Made by a program: the position numbers and the translations under genes
Assembly (NCBI RefSeq): GCF_000400465.1
Contig: NW_008806276.1
Span: 62,001 to 126,000 of the forward strand
Direction: 5' to 3'
Length of the DNA: 64,000 nt
Origin: Wallemia ichthyophaga EXF-994
Taxonomy: Eukaryota; Basidiomycota; Wallemiomycetes; Wallemiales; Wallemiaceae
Shown here: positions 8,011 to 19,524 of the stretch, piece after piece
Layout of the letters: the number at the start of each line of letters is the position of its first letter
How positions within the stretch are numbered: position 1 is the stretch's first letter
The notes under the pieces: model-generated
What the model was told of the DNA's origin: nothing
Databases searched by the model: none
The model's input: the letters and a program-made list of their open reading frames with translations, nothing else

Positions 8011-9201
8011 ATGAAGTTGGAATTAGTCGCGATAGCTGCAATTATTCAGTTTGTCTTAGCGAAAGAGCCCTGGGATGACTTTAAGCATATCAAGGCATCG
8101 TTATTTGCTAATATAGTCACTTTTCACATTAAGAACACCATCATTGCTTGACGGACAAAAGTCAGAATTTTGATATTGCTGTTAATGGTATACCTTTTGA
8201 TACAAGCGTGTCATACTGAACAGGGGCCAGATTCGGACCGAATAGTGAGCCAATTCCCAAGCTCGAATATATTGCTGATTTGCTTAGGCATTAGTCAGGG
8301 ATCACGTCACCAAGACCCAGCAAATGCATGGTCGCACTTCTGGGAGGCCAACCCTTACGCGAAAGGGGTCAAAATTTTAGACTGTGGGGATATTCCAGTG
8401 ATTACAGTAGACAACCAGATGTCATAAAAAAGCACCGAAGCTGCGCACGACAATCTTCTCAATCGACCAACTGCAAGTAAGCATCTAAAGCATCCAATGC
8501 TACTCACATTTGGAGGTGACCACTCAATTGAGTTGCCAATTCTGCGTACTCTAAAAAAGGCGCGTAATCCGCGCTATTCATCGAAGTACATTTCCCGACA
8601 CTCATCTCTAGGTACACGGTCCTATATCGCTTATTCAGATCGACTCTCATATCGATACATGGTCTTCAGGCAAAAAGTATGGGTTCAGTGATAAGCACGA
8701 CACAGCACCTGTCTCTCATGGCAACATGCTTTGGCATGCGTCGGAGGAAAATTTGCTTACCTCGAGATCGATCCAAGCTGGAATAAGGACGCGTTTTACA
8801 AAAGAAAGGGATATTACAGATAATAAAGAGTTTGGTATAAAAATGATCACGATCGATGCTATAGATGAAATCGGTGCAAAGGGAATTGCAGATCAAATTA
8901 GAAAAAGGGTCGGCAATACGGCAGCCTATTTGACAATTGATATAGACTCAGTTGATCCTGCCTTTGCCGGCGCCACTGGAACACCCGAGCCTGGTGGGCT
9001 TACCACGCGCGAAGCCAAGACTATTTTAAGGAATCTGAAGGGTTTAAATTTTGTTGGGGCAGATATAGTCGAAGTTATTCACCATATGACGCTGGAAGTG
9101 AGCTAAGACAGATGGTCGCGGCTGATGTGGCACATGAAATTCTTCAATTACTGACTACGTCACCAATTATGGAATCCAGCGTAATTCACGATGAGTTGTG
9201 A
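8011..9201 (+). pseudogene. Secreted agmatinase/ureohydrolase pseudogene, copy A
   Basis: Starts with an intact signal peptide (MKLELVAIAAIIQFVLA) and continues through recognisable pieces of a fungal secreted agmatinase: FDIAVNGIPFDTSVSY, ARFGP, ILDCGDIPV, TFGGDHSIELPILR, QIDSHIDTW (the DAHxD metal site with Ala to Ser), HGNMLWHASEENLL, DIDSVDPAFAGATGTPEPGG, GADIVEV, SPYDAGSELRQ and a tail to the stop at 9199-9201. The pieces are broken: TGA replaces the Arg codon in SYRPGARFG, a further stop follows, there are at least two frame changes, and a 2-nt insertion lies before SPYDAG. Agmatinases hydrolyse agmatine to putrescine and urea with a di-manganese site; this copy cannot make the enzyme. 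The same breaks occur in unit B. Confidence 0.85.
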
Positions 9202-9852
9202 ATGCATTTAAATAAGCTTTCACTAATGATTTACGCTTCTAAAGGTCTCTTTTCGTATTTATTACATCACATAGCTAAGAAATGCACATCGATGCCCATA
9301 TTTTGCCACTTATACGACTTCCTACGAGCTTGTATGTCAAAAACAAGCAATCTAAATGCTGCTAAATTCAACACTTTCTATTCTCCATTTATTCAATGTC
9401 ATATATGGAACTATCACCAGGAACTCACCAGGAATTCACCGATTAGGAAGGAAGATAAAGATATCTAGGCACTTCATTATCAAACCTACATGCAAGAATA
9501 CTATCGCTTAATTTCCGTCGCTTAATTGACCTTCACATGATTTATTGACCAGAACATACAGTTGATAAGATGTCTGATAAGGCGTCGATAAGGATGAGGA
9601 TAAGTAGGGTCGTTTTTTCAATAACTCTTCTTTCACCAATGAATAAAGAAGAAAAAAGGAGCCTTCCATAAACTCAGCGTGTTTTTTTTTTTTTAACAAT
9701 GCCGAGCCGGAGTCTTCAACAAAAAGGGGCTCTCATACCAGCCGAAATCTGAATAGACGTCATATCCAAATTTACGGAATAGGTGGTGTGAGTTGAAAGA
9801 GAAAGGAAAGGATTGATTGCTGATCTAAAAAGGTTATTGGGACGGCGGTGAT
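9202..9852. other. Non-coding, AT-rich spacer in unit A
   Basis: No convincing gene. It holds an oligo-T run of about 14 near 9680, and runs into the permease relic. Confidence 0.5.
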
Positions 9853-11598
9853 TGTCACACTAGGAGAACAGAACACAGAAGCAGGTGTGTTTGTCTCGCG
9901 TAAAAATAAAACCACTCAAAACTCACAGGACCGCTATTCTTGTTGCTGGCTTATACCTTCTGGAGCTGCATAATCTACATCGTGAATTAATGTGTAGCAG
10001 TGCCCACTTGTCGTCTACCAGTAGAGAATGATGCATTTGTGGATTTCGCTGGTAATTATATATCACCAGCGTTTGGTGTGTCTATTGGGTACAATTACTT
10101 TTTGTGCATGGTGAGAGCTATTGATTGAAGTGTAATCACGTAACAACATCTTCAGATAGGTCTTCTCTGCTTTGAAATTACAAACTTCGGAAACGCTATC
10201 AACTACTGGACCACAGAGCCATTACACCCGGCTATAATGGTATCTGCGAGTATTGCAGCTTATGTCCTCATACACTCATGGGACTCGAGATGGTTCGGGG
10301 AGTCAGAGTTTGTGGGTTAGTTTGGAGATATTGCTTATTTTCTAAAAGCTATGCAGTGGATCGTTATCTTGAAACTCTTATTGCTGGTAATGTGTGTATT
10401 GTATACTTTAGTCACTATGTGCGGCGGAAATCCCCTCAATGGCGCTTATGGATTCAGATATTGGCGCGACCCTGGTCCAATAGTGGGTAATACAGCTTTA
10501 ACGCAACTGCAGGCGTTTCTAGCAGCGCTTTTGGTGCCTCATTTGCCGTCGCAGGACCAGACATGCTCTCAATAATCTCTGGAGAAGCTAGAGATCCTCG
10601 TAGAGTGATGCCGATCGCATTCAGAACAGTATTTGTTTGGTTGTTTGTGTTCTTCATCCTTTCAACACTCGCTGTTGGTATTGTTATATCTTCAGAGGAT
10701 AAAATTTTACTCAACTCCATCAAGAACAACGGAGCTGGAGCTGCCCAATCACCTTACGGAGCTAGCATGATGAGGCTGAAGATCAAAAGGCTTCCTCATC
10801 TAGTTAACGCCTCGATTACTACTAGCATTTTTAGTGCTGGATCAGCATTCTTTTTCAATTCATTACGTACACTGCACGGCTTGGCTGTTCAAGGGTTTGG
10901 CCCAGTTATCTTTAAACGTGTAAATAGAAATGGTGTTCCCTACGCAACGATTTTTGTTACAACGGCTTTCGCCTGCTTGAGCTACTTGAAAATTGGTAAT
11001 GGTAGCTCGAAGGTCCTCGATTGGTTCATTGGTGAGCGTCAGAAACACAAAGCTATTTCAACTGCTGACATGAGATCAAGGTATCTCTACCGCTGCGCAA
11101 CTGATCACTTGATGCGTTATTTGTGTAACATATTTGCGCTGGGAGAAGGCGATGAAGGTGCAAAGTTTGTGGGAGACTGAAAATTTAAATTATCGCTCTA
11201 AGCTCATGCCTTATGGTGCTTGGTGAGTTTACTGAGTCTTTGTCGTACCGGTAAGCTGACGTAGCCGAGGTTTGCTCTATTTTGCGCAACGGCAGTGACG
11301 TTAATAAACGGCTATACGGTTTTCTAGATGGAAACTGGGATATTGCTGACTTGTGTGTTGGAATTTGGAATTCTTGCCAAACTAATACCACATCAGCTTC
11401 TTTACTTACTTCTCACCGATATGCTTCGTGGTGCTTGGTGTTGGATATAGTGTGATCAAGAAAGAGGGGCTGGTTAGTCCTGACAAGGCAGACTTTTTCA
11501 CCGAGATGAAGGAGATCGACGAACACGAGAATTCACTGCTTGCACAAGAGGAGGAGAAACCTTTTTCAGCGAAGAAGGCTATTAATTGGATTCTTTAG
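9853..11598 (+). pseudogene. Amino-acid permease (APC superfamily, yeast-type) pseudogene
   Basis: Successive exon-like pieces match a fungal amino-acid permease: LPVENDAFVDFAGNYISPAF, GYNYFLCM, GLLCFEITNFGNAINYW, HSWDSRWFGESEF, a 45-nt intron (10315-10359), WIVILKLLLLV, CGGNPLNGAYGFRYWRDPG, FNATAGVSSSAFG, GPDMLSIISGEARDPRRVMP, a long membrane region to SKVLDWFI, YLRWEKAMKVQ, YRSKLMPYGAW, GNWDIAD and a C-terminal tail KKEGLVSPDKADFFTEMKEI ending at 11598. Against function: TAA inside the first membrane block (about 9990), a 1-nt frame loss before FNATAG (about 10490), lesions near 11100 and no start codon upstream. The 5' part is duplicated in unit B, stop included. In life these are plasma-membrane proton-coupled uptake carriers. 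Confidence 0.8.
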
Positions 11599-12255
11599 TG
11601 TTTTCCGTTGATTTTATTATACGCTTTTTGTATTCTTTTAAATAATTTCGAAGAGTGTCACTATACTCAAAAAGATAGTCAGTTCGTCCTCAAAATTGCT
11701 TACACTTCCGATTGTTAAGAGGAAGAACTGATTAAGAGGTGATCAAATAGACTAAGTTCCGAGTCAATTGAGAATTTAGAGATGTTTGACTACTTCAATC
11801 TCTCAAAAAAGCACGCGCACACTCTACTCGAAAATGAGACCCGACGAAATAAAAGTCTGTGAAAATTCGCTACACAAGAAGGGCAAGGAAAAGCTTCCAC
11901 TTATTTAGCCGGATGAGAGAAATTATAAGAGGGAGCAATTACGTCAGACAGAATATCATTGGAGACGAGTGAGGGCTTGTGACCTCTGGAGATTGTTCTA
12001 AACATAAAATATGCGGTTGGCTAATCTGCAAGTGTCTTCCAGCTGGTTCAAAAATCATTGTATCCAAAAGTAAGATAGTTCAAAACATTCTCCTTCCTAG
12101 AACTTATGCAGAATCTCCGCTTACGTTAAAATACTCACCGGACAAGTCGCACGCTCATCGGTCAAGATTACTGGAATATTTACTGATTCTGCACGAGACG
12201 CAAATTATCACTTTAAAGTATGTAAAATGACCGAAATTAAGACAATAATCTCAAA
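11599..12255. other. Intergenic, no gene seen
   Basis: AT-rich; short open frames only. Lies between the dead permease and the 3' end of the transcription factor. Confidence 0.5.
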
Positions 12256-14064
12256 TTACATTTCATTGAAAGTGCTGAGGTTCATCCAGCACGTTTCATC
12301 AGTCGCCGTGAACGAACTTCCTGATAGGAGAGTATACTCATCAAATTCGGACATGTCCAGAGCAGATACAGGCTCTGGCAATATCCAGTTCAATGGGGGC
12401 GCTTGTTTTGGAGTTTGTGTTTGCTTCTCTGTTTCACTCAAATCCAAACCAATCTTCCTAGCTTCGTCTTCTAATTTTTTGAGCTGATTCGTGTAAGTAC
12501 AGGCTCAAACATTAAGCGATACCTACAAATCCATGTGCGGCGGTACACAATTGCTCGTGATCTTGAAAAATCTCACTATGGTCAAGAGCTCATTCTCTAT
12601 AGTACTAACAGCCTGAATGTCTAAATTCTTAGCAGCTTCAATGTAAGCACCGACAAGAATGGACGCCGAGCTGCTGTATGTTGTGAAAATCATGCTAGGC
12701 AGCCGCGTCAAATCGTAGGTGGTAGCCATTAACTTGTGAAGAGAGTTGATTGCCACGCGCGAGTAAAAGAGTAGTCTAGATTGCGAAAGCTTCTCGCTAT
12801 TGAATTGCGAATGTAGGCTAAGCATGCACTTAGCAGCGATCATATGCGCCATCAAATTGTCAATATCAAGACCATCCTCATCCACGCGAACTGGATCAGA
12901 GTATTTCGAAGGAAAGCTCTGCCTGAATGTTTGTATTAAAGTATCCAACTCTCCAAATGACACTAATTGACTGCCTGACGTCAAACACAACGCTTGAACG
13001 TCGTAAAAACTTCTCAAGTGAAAGTCATTAACTCTCCCCATCAGTACGAGGGCCTTAATGAGTAGTGACAGTCCATCACCTAGATGTTGGATAAAAAAAT
13101 TGGGCGAGTACACGTACTCAGTACTTTTCGCTATTCGACTCGTGAAAGTGCTATTCTTGAAAGCTTTCAAAGTGCAAGGTAGCGGAGTAAACAAATGGCC
13201 TTCTTGAATTATACTCGGGTTTATGCCAGTATCTAGTGTAAACAGCTGGTCGATTATGTAGGCCTTGAAAAACAGCCGCCTTCGTTGCTCAACCTCTAAA
13301 TCACTGCCTGCGGCTGTCAAATACCACTTCCTAGGATAATCTGTGTCATGATTGAGTGAAAATGCTATTACTCCTCGAGCAGCGAAGGCTACCGGAAAAA
13401 ACAAGTCGGCTTTGTTACCAATTGAAAAAAGGTGTTGACTTATTATTATAGCGGCATGTATTCGCTCTAGCACAAACATCAGCCCAGGCGATTGGCCATC
13501 TTCGTTCAGCTTCTCTAGGGCTAGCGCGGTGTGTTTTTCGGAAGGATCTTTGTTAGGAAGATGTTGGAATGCGATAGCGAATACGGCGTGACAGAGTGCT
13601 TTGCAGGGGAATTTCGGTGAGGTTGGGGGTAGATGCATCAGTCTAGTTTCGAATGACTGTCTGGGAAGATCACTTGCAGCGAAAGGCGAACACGCGTAAA
13701 ATGTAGATATCAGGTAGCTAACCATATCTTTAGGTGGGAAATCTTTTGGCCAATTTGACGTTGTAATTTTGAGCGGTTCAGCGGAGGTAGATGGCATGCT
13801 ACTGCTATTACTATTGCTGTTGCTGCTATCTATTTTCACTCTCTCCAGCTTATCCTCCAGTTCTCTGATTCTGTCTTCGTAAGCCCGCAGCTTAGTCGCC
13901 CTCCTAGCTGACTGCCGCGATTCATTATCGTAAATGCATTCTAATCCACCGCTCCTGACGCAATTCGAGCAGATTGGTTTGACGGCATCGCAGCGCATCT
14001 TCTTCCTACGGCAAGCGAGGCATGCTGAGCCTTTCGGTAGCGTGTCCGATTGTGCTTTAGGCAT
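12256..14064 (-). CDS. Zn2Cys6 fungal transcription factor
   Basis: The N-terminus has the binuclear zinc cluster CLACRRKKMRCD followed by CSNC and C-I-Y (residues about 15-45), a linker, and a heptad-like helix (YEDRIRELEDKLERVKI, about 62-78) for dimerisation. The middle (about 110-500) is the fungal-specific transcription factor regulatory region, with FYACSPFAA, LCHAVFAIAFQHL and RRRLFFKAYIIDQLF. Read straight, the frame stops after 513 residues at 12523. A further open segment (12483-12256, LKKLEDEARKIGLDL to STFNEM) continues it if a 63-nt intron, 12546-12484, is removed; the alternative donor GTAGGT at 12529 is better by consensus but breaks phase. About 580 aa if spliced. Probably a nuclear regulator; target unknown. 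It sits next to the transporter-like relics, but a regulatory link is guesswork. Confidence 0.8.
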
Positions 14065-14185
14065 CTAATTGGTTGAGATTAAAAAGCCAGGAATGATGAA
14101 ATGTGACTTCTTATCTGCATCGATTGCGTAAAATTATACAAGTGAAAATGAGAAATTTAAATGAAAATTAATTGTTATTGAAAAA

Positions 14186-15181
14186 TTATGACTCAGTCTT
14201 GCCATCTTCAATTTGAAATCCTGTGTTTGATTTCTTCATACTGATTGTACGTGATGGCCAAATCAGCCAGACGCTGATAGCCAGTAGCATCGGTGCCGCG
14301 TCAAACACGAAAAAGCAGGCTTCGCTCTTTTGCACGGAATTTCCCTCACCACCGCTCAACTCTATGACTCGGTAAACGAGGCGGACCAGTATGAAGAATG
14401 AGCTAGTTGCGAGCAGTATTAGTACTTTGTCGATATTTCTGCCAACGGCTGTACTTCTCAAGTTTGGAACTCTACGGAATCGACAGTCTGTGACGATCGC
14501 TATAAAGCACAGATAAGATATAAGCTGCGCAATCATTCCAGCTAGCGTCAACTTGTTACCGTTGCTGCGTTGGTCGGATGAGATCTCCATGAGTTGCCCC
14601 GCAAATTGTGCTAAGAATGTGGTAATATCCGACCAGACAAATATATGCTTAATCGTTCGTGGAGATGCGATGGTGACACTGCCTTTCGATATGCGACTGT
14701 CATTCTTTAGGTTGTGAGAGATGCGACCGAAGACCAGATAGTTGAAAGCCAGATACGCGACCGGCGCGACCAAGATGAAGACGTCTCCCGCAATAAACAA
14801 GCCTGGTAAGTCGTGTCAGTCTTCCTTTGTTGTATTATGTTGATGTCCCACCCATCGACATCGTTTCTGCAAAACGAATCTTATTCGGATACCCAACTCC
14901 CTCGAATAGCGCACCGATAGGTAAACAGAGTGCCCACCAATCTTTATGCATACACACGAGCACTGTAAATGCGACAGCAAGAAGAAGGTAGAGTGCACAA
15001 AACAAGTAATGAGCCCCTGGCGTAGGCTCAAAGGCTTAAATTGGTTTGAGAGGGTATAATTTGTTAACAGTAACCTACGAACAAATATATCTTTGTATTC
15101 TTCAATGGGCTGCTGTGCAGATGCAAATTGGAAAATCAGGCCCAGAAATAGCAGTTTAATGAAGAATTTAGGTATTATCAT
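14186..15181 (-). CDS. RTA1-like seven-helix membrane protein
   Basis: Three exons on the minus strand: 15181-15079, 15034-14852, 14802-14186, introns of 44 and 49 nt, 300 aa. A signal peptide (FFIKLLFLGLIFQFASAQQ) is followed by the RTA1 pattern: FEPTPGAHYLFCALYLLLA, a GALFEGVGYPNKIR loop, FIAGDVFILVAPVAYLAFNY, FGRI, WSDITTFLAQFAGQ (the family's TDxxxxxxQ site), and a Glu-Ala-Cys-Phe-containing helix before the last membrane helix. RTA1/Rsb1 proteins are fungal membrane proteins linked to resistance to 7-aminocholesterol and to phytosphingosine release. The family site in most members contains DVxxxxxQxxG; here it is SDITTFLAQFAGQ, close enough. Family call firm, substrate unknown. Confidence 0.85.
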
Positions 15182-15524
15182 TGCTTTTCAGGTCGAAAAT
15201 ATTTAATAGTATTAAAAAGGACAATATATGGCGTTTATTGAGCGATTGAGAATTTTCATCATCATCGGTCTAACTTTTGCCGTCCAAATTTGACTGGTTA
15301 ATGAGACAAGCACAGCTTTGAAGTAACTTCGGCTTAACATTCACCGGCTCTGCTGATGTCATTGCAACATAAAGTTGAGTTTAATTAGAGATTTTGCAAG
15401 TGACGAAAATAACGACAATATGGATGAAAATTGAGCTTTGTATGGCTTTTTTATATACATTTTACAATCATAATGTTCTTAATGCAGTGTTTTGTTGCTG
15501 GATGAGTGAATAAAGGAAACGCGT

Positions 15525-16215
15525 CTAGCTATTGAAGGCGCTGAGAGCTATTTTGTCTATTTGAGAAGAGTAAGTCACATGTAAGCATAATCCTGGTGCT
15601 TTTTCTATGTCCGTGCTTTCTATCTGCCTATTCTCTCTGATAAGCAGAAGTCCCCACCAGCTGAACATGATGTTAGCCGTTAATCAAGCATGACAATGCT
15701 GCCACTCACATATATGCAATGATTGTAGAGATGAAGCAAAACTGCTTTTATCAGCGAATCAGAATGATTTCATCGAAGCACTCCTCACAAGAACAGCCAA
15801 ATCGAGAAGAACGTTGAGTAGAGTTGATGTGGAGATGTTTCCGATGAGAAGGGCGGTAAAGGTTGATGGGAGGAAGGTTGCTGAGCTGTTTATTAAACGC
15901 CATTGAGCAGTTAAATCAGCGCACCAATCAAGCCCTCGAGTAAATTAACACGATTTTCGAACATTAAAAAGTTAGATGCTGCACTTCAAGACATATCTTA
16001 CAAGTCGCAGTCATAGCCGGTGCTTCAGGCACCTTATCAACTCTTGTGATTACCTAAAATAGCTTGAGCTTGAATCGAGTTTATATTATGCCTTTAGTTA
16101 TAGAAGAAGTTAGTAAATACTCCTTCACATATTTATAGATACAACTTCTACTCTCAAACCACTACTAAACACTAGCTTACCATTTTCCGCCTCGTGACCT
16201 TGAGGTGCGAGACAT
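15525..16215 (-). CDS. Uncharacterised spliced membrane protein, paralogue B
   Basis: Diverged relative of the gene at 3069-3776. Secure exons: 15964-15925, 15880-15789, 15741-15710, 15660-15525, with introns of 44, 47 and 49 nt at the same places as in paralogue A. They encode NLLEGLI, a hydrophobic region (TLLNVLLDLAVLFCFISTII, split by an intron) and a tail ending ALSAFNS. The stop lies 30 codons further on than in A. An upstream conserved block begins ATG TCT CGC at 16215 (MSRTSRSRGG), so the true start may be there, with a first intron that starts GTAAGC right after it. Function unknown. Confidence 0.5.
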
Positions 16216-16589
16216 TCAGCGGATTGATGGAGCGTCTTGAAACAACGGCGAGAAAGCGGGATATTCATGTTCATAGGTACGGTTATTCCCCGTATTAGTT
16301 AGAGCGCTTCAAGGCGCTTCATACGAGGGGCTAGAGATGGAAGACGGGATCCTCATACTATACTCGACGTTCTGTTGCTATTCTGTTCACCTCTCATACA
16401 TCAATGCAGCCATAATTTATAATTTAGGAGTGTTTCACAACCTCTTTTATACAATATACGCTCACTTCAGCGCAAAGGATCTTTACAGCTGCATGACTAC
16501 CATTCAAATGTATACTCAACACTTTCGGAAGTTCAGAGAGTGTAATACTTTGCTTGTGCCTCATTTCCTGCCTATGATGTCAATTTCAC
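16216..16589. other. Non-coding strip before unit B
   Basis: Partly alignable with 3777-4000 but with many changes; no gene supported. Confidence 0.4.
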
Positions 16590-16828
16590 TGCTACTATCG
16601 CCCAGATGCAATCGATTATGTTGATTCTACACCAATTAGACGCACCACGAGAAGGCCATTTTGATCTGCTTTCACTCCACTCTACTCAAAGGATGTGCCT
16701 ATTTCGACACTGACAAGCTCGCGTCGATATACTGCGCCTCCTTTGACGCGAAGTATCATTCCTTGGTCGAGTGTATAAATAAGGCTGTTCTTTTTCACTA
16801 TCTCTCATCCCGCTTCTGCCACTTAAGT

Positions 16829-17200
16829 ATGAAGTTTCCAGTCACTTTAGTTCTATTAGTCGCTGTTCTTTGTTGTCTTGTCGAAGCAGCCAAGCGCCGG
16901 GGGTACAATAGAGGCATCCTCGACAAGAAAGGTATGATGCAAAAGAGAGGTATCCTCGGTAAGAAGGAATTTGGCAAGAGATACATCCTCGATAAGAGCG
17001 AATACGTCAAGAGAGGCGGATTGACTGATATCCTGGACAAGAGAGATATCTACCGCAGACAAGAAAATAATTACGACTTCGACGAACTGACAGACATGAA
17101 GAGGGGTATCCTCAGTCGTCAAGATAACGATGACCTCGAGGAACTTTCAGCCATCAAGAGAGAGATTCTCAAGCGTCAAGATGATGAAACGCTCGAATGA
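16829..17200 (+). CDS. Secreted Kex2-type repeat-peptide precursor, copy B
   Basis: The encoded 123-aa protein is identical to copy A (4245-4616), as are the 3' flank and the TATAAATA at 16774-16781. The few differences between the copies lie upstream, left of about 16705. Identical sequence in duplicated genes with older, diverged flanks suggests recent copying or gene conversion rather than slow drift. Confidence 0.7.
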   Translation: MKFPVTLVLLVAVLCCLVEAAKRRGYNRGILDKKGMMQKRGILGKKEFGKRYILDKSEYVKRGGLTDILDKRDIYRRQENNYDFDELTDMKRGILSRQDNDDLEELSAIKREILKRQDDETLE

Positions 17201-17385
17201 CTAGCTATTGGGTAAATATCAGGTCCACTCGCCATATTTTTAATATGATTCTCTGAATTCACGATTGTATGTTTTAGAAATAAATGTTGTTTACTGTAAT
17301 TAATGAAAGACATTAAAGATATCAGAGGGGTATATAAATAATCTAAAAGAGTGCAATAGCACTGACCGGACTCGCCTTGAAGGCG

Positions 17386-17703
17386 TCAGTACGAGAGCGA
17401 GTATTGATTAGTGTGTTTGAAATCATAGACCATTACGCTGAGCTCGTAGATGTAGTCGTTGAGGTCGTCGCGCTCCTGCTTCAATTGCTTGTTGAAACTT
17501 CTCAAGTACTCAACTTCAGCTTTCAAGGAGGATTGCAAGCGTTGACGTTCGCCGTGCCGAGTATTGCAGCAGAGATGCAGAGACTCCGCCTCATTCTTAG
17601 TAATTTCTGAGCCAGAGACATCGCGTACAATGTCTATTCCTGTTAGCAAGTGCTGATATAGATCACAATCAATCGTCTTACTTTTCTCGCTTTTTTGGAT
17701 CAT
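17386..17703 (-). CDS. Small coiled-coil protein, copy B
   Basis: Identical to 4802-5119, including the optional 42-nt in-frame intron, here 17640-17681. Unrecognised. Confidence 0.4.
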   Translation of the reverse strand: MIQKSEKSKTIDCDLYQHLLTGIDIVRDVSGSEITKNEAESLHLCCNTRHGERQRLQSSLKAEVEYLRSFNKQLKQERDDLNDYIYELSVMVYDFKHTNQYSLSY

Positions 17704-17947
17704 TTATGCAGTGAGGATATAAGAGGAGAAGAAACTGAGTAGACTCTGCACGGACTGCGTGGTCCCGCTCGGAATCCGCTCATACGAATCTAGGGTGGTG
17801 AAAATCCGTGCCTGGAAACATCACAAGTATGTTTCCGGTAACAGTCGATGTTAAGCCTTCCTCAAACACTTGCAGATAAATGTTCAAGTAATATTGCGTG
17901 TATTATCTATCAACATCTCTATCAAGCTACTTATTACGAAGACATGA

Positions 17948-18288
17948 TCAGCTATCCTGCCTCTCGAGCTCATCTAGTACCTTGTACGCTCCCTTCTCTT
18001 CCAATGCCTTGATGAAAAGGATCCGTGCCATCTCGTCGTCCCCGAAGCGATGGAGCTTAAGCACCTCATTTCGGTAGTCAGGCCTAACTCCGAAAAGAGC
18101 GTGTGCAGCTGTATCCGTATCCAGCGAGAAGTTTGCGTTTGAGTGGGAGCGTGAATAACTACCAAAAGCACTCTTGATGTCGAGCATGTCAGGTTGATCT
18201 TCTTCGATAGCAAAATTAAACTTACAGATACCGGAGCAGCAAGCACAGAGCCTAAAACTATCCCAGTAAAGGCTGCTGCAAGCTTCAT
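17948..18288 (-). CDS. Small secreted protein with acidic/aromatic C-terminus, copy B
   Basis: Same two-exon gene as 5364-5704: exons 18288-18226 and 18172-17948, signal peptide in exon 1. No difference from copy A was seen. Confidence 0.6.
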
Positions 18289-18483
18289 GAGTTGAAGATG
18301 TGGCGGATGTAAGTTCTCGCTGAGCAAAAGCTCCCGAGGGGGAAGCTTTCGGGTAAAAGCATACGCTAGCTCTTCTAATAATTTTAAATGATGATGTCAT
18401 TTAATAATTAGGAGCATAAAGAGTCGTAAATGGCTATCATTGTATTATCGTAAATATTGGCACATTTCAATTACATCAAAGAA

Positions 18484-19092
18484 TCAAATATTATCCCCCG
18501 CATGTTCCGTGAAGAACTGGAATCTTGCAATCCCTTCAATATCTAGCTTACCTTCGAAAAATAACTGACTACCTCCGCAAGGACTTTTGCTCAAATCAAT
18601 AGTCTTATCTGAGTGATCATTAAGTACGGCGTATCCATGCCAACTATCGTCAAACTTTTGCTTTATACATTTAGTAGACCCCCTCGGTTTCTCGTTTGTT
18701 AACTTGTGGTTCATCGCACTTGATATCTTTTCCAAATGTGGATACTTGGTACATGAATTTTCGACGTGGAATTTGTAAGTGTTGTCTGATATTGCCGTTT
18801 CAATCACATTACATCTATATGTATACCAATCATAGATGGCAATGCCACTGTCATACGCAGCTCTCAGACCAAATGACAAGATTCCGATAGAGAACCAGAT
18901 TGGAACCTGATGCGTTGGAGAGCTATTGACAGGCAAATATTTAGGAAAAACCACGCGCATACTTTGAGATATAGAGTAAAAAATAGAAACATTTTCGAAT
19001 GTCAAGCATTCATTATGAATGAAGTAGTTAGTGATAAGCTTGAGAAATAATGCTGCGCAATTGATGGCTATGACTTTGTGAATCGTTACCAT
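18484..19092 (-). CDS. Uncharacterised secretory-pathway protein, copy B
   Basis: 202 aa. Identical to copy A for about the first 127 residues, then divergent: DLSKSPCGGSQLFFEGKLD replaces the matching part of A, and the end reads FFTEHAGDNI rather than LIHGTCGG. DDSWHGYAVL and CGGSQL are kept. Changes between A and B include many replacements, so this tail evolves differently from the rest of the block. Confidence 0.6.
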   Translation of the reverse strand: MVTIHKVIAINCAALFLKLITNYFIHNECLTFENVSIFYSISQSMRVVFPKYLPVNSSPTHQVPIWFSIGILSFGLRAAYDSGIAIYDWYTYRCNVIETAISDNTYKFHVENSCTKYPHLEKISSAMNHKLTNEKPRGSTKCIKQKFDDSWHGYAVLNDHSDKTIDLSKSPCGGSQLFFEGKLDIEGIARFQFFTEHAGDNI

Positions 19093-19524
19093 ATGATGAG
19101 AGTTGAGAGGATAGGACGCGACAGTGGATAGGCTGCTCGAAAGATTTCAATAATGATAACATTTCGTCTTTGACATTAATTCTGATTACTTACTGAACAC
19201 CCACTTCCAACTCCCAAACCTCTAGATGAGACGCTTCAATTTTAAACTTAGAATTCCATAAACCGTAATTGTTTATTCAATTTACTTGAAGCTCCTCCGG
19301 CTGAAACTTTGTGTCATTTTGTCTACGACAACAGGAAACGCCCAATATTGAGACAATGACGCATTAAAGTACACGCCTTTTTATTTGTTTACAAGCTTCA
19401 GCCGAATCACTTGGCAGTTTCATTAAATGACGAGATGTGATGATAGAAGTGAGAAACATCAGCCCAGCTGGCTTTATAAGAAGCGCTATATCTTTCTTTC
19501 TTCTTCACAACTAAGAAAATTGAA

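Larger units (their letters stand above)
4000..10251. repeat. Segmental duplication unit A
   Basis: This block recurs almost unchanged as unit B (about 16590-23533). The offset is 12584 at 4131-5930, 12586 from about 6110 and 13282 after the 87-bp repeat array (difference 696 = 8 x 87). The left edge is fuzzy: from 4000 to 4130 there are only scattered mismatches, while further left (3069-3960 against 15525-16560) the copies are clearly diverged. The right edge is sharp at 10251, inside the permease pseudogene, where unit B switches to unit C. One internal patch (about 5938-6130) differs strongly between A and B. Confidence 0.93.
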
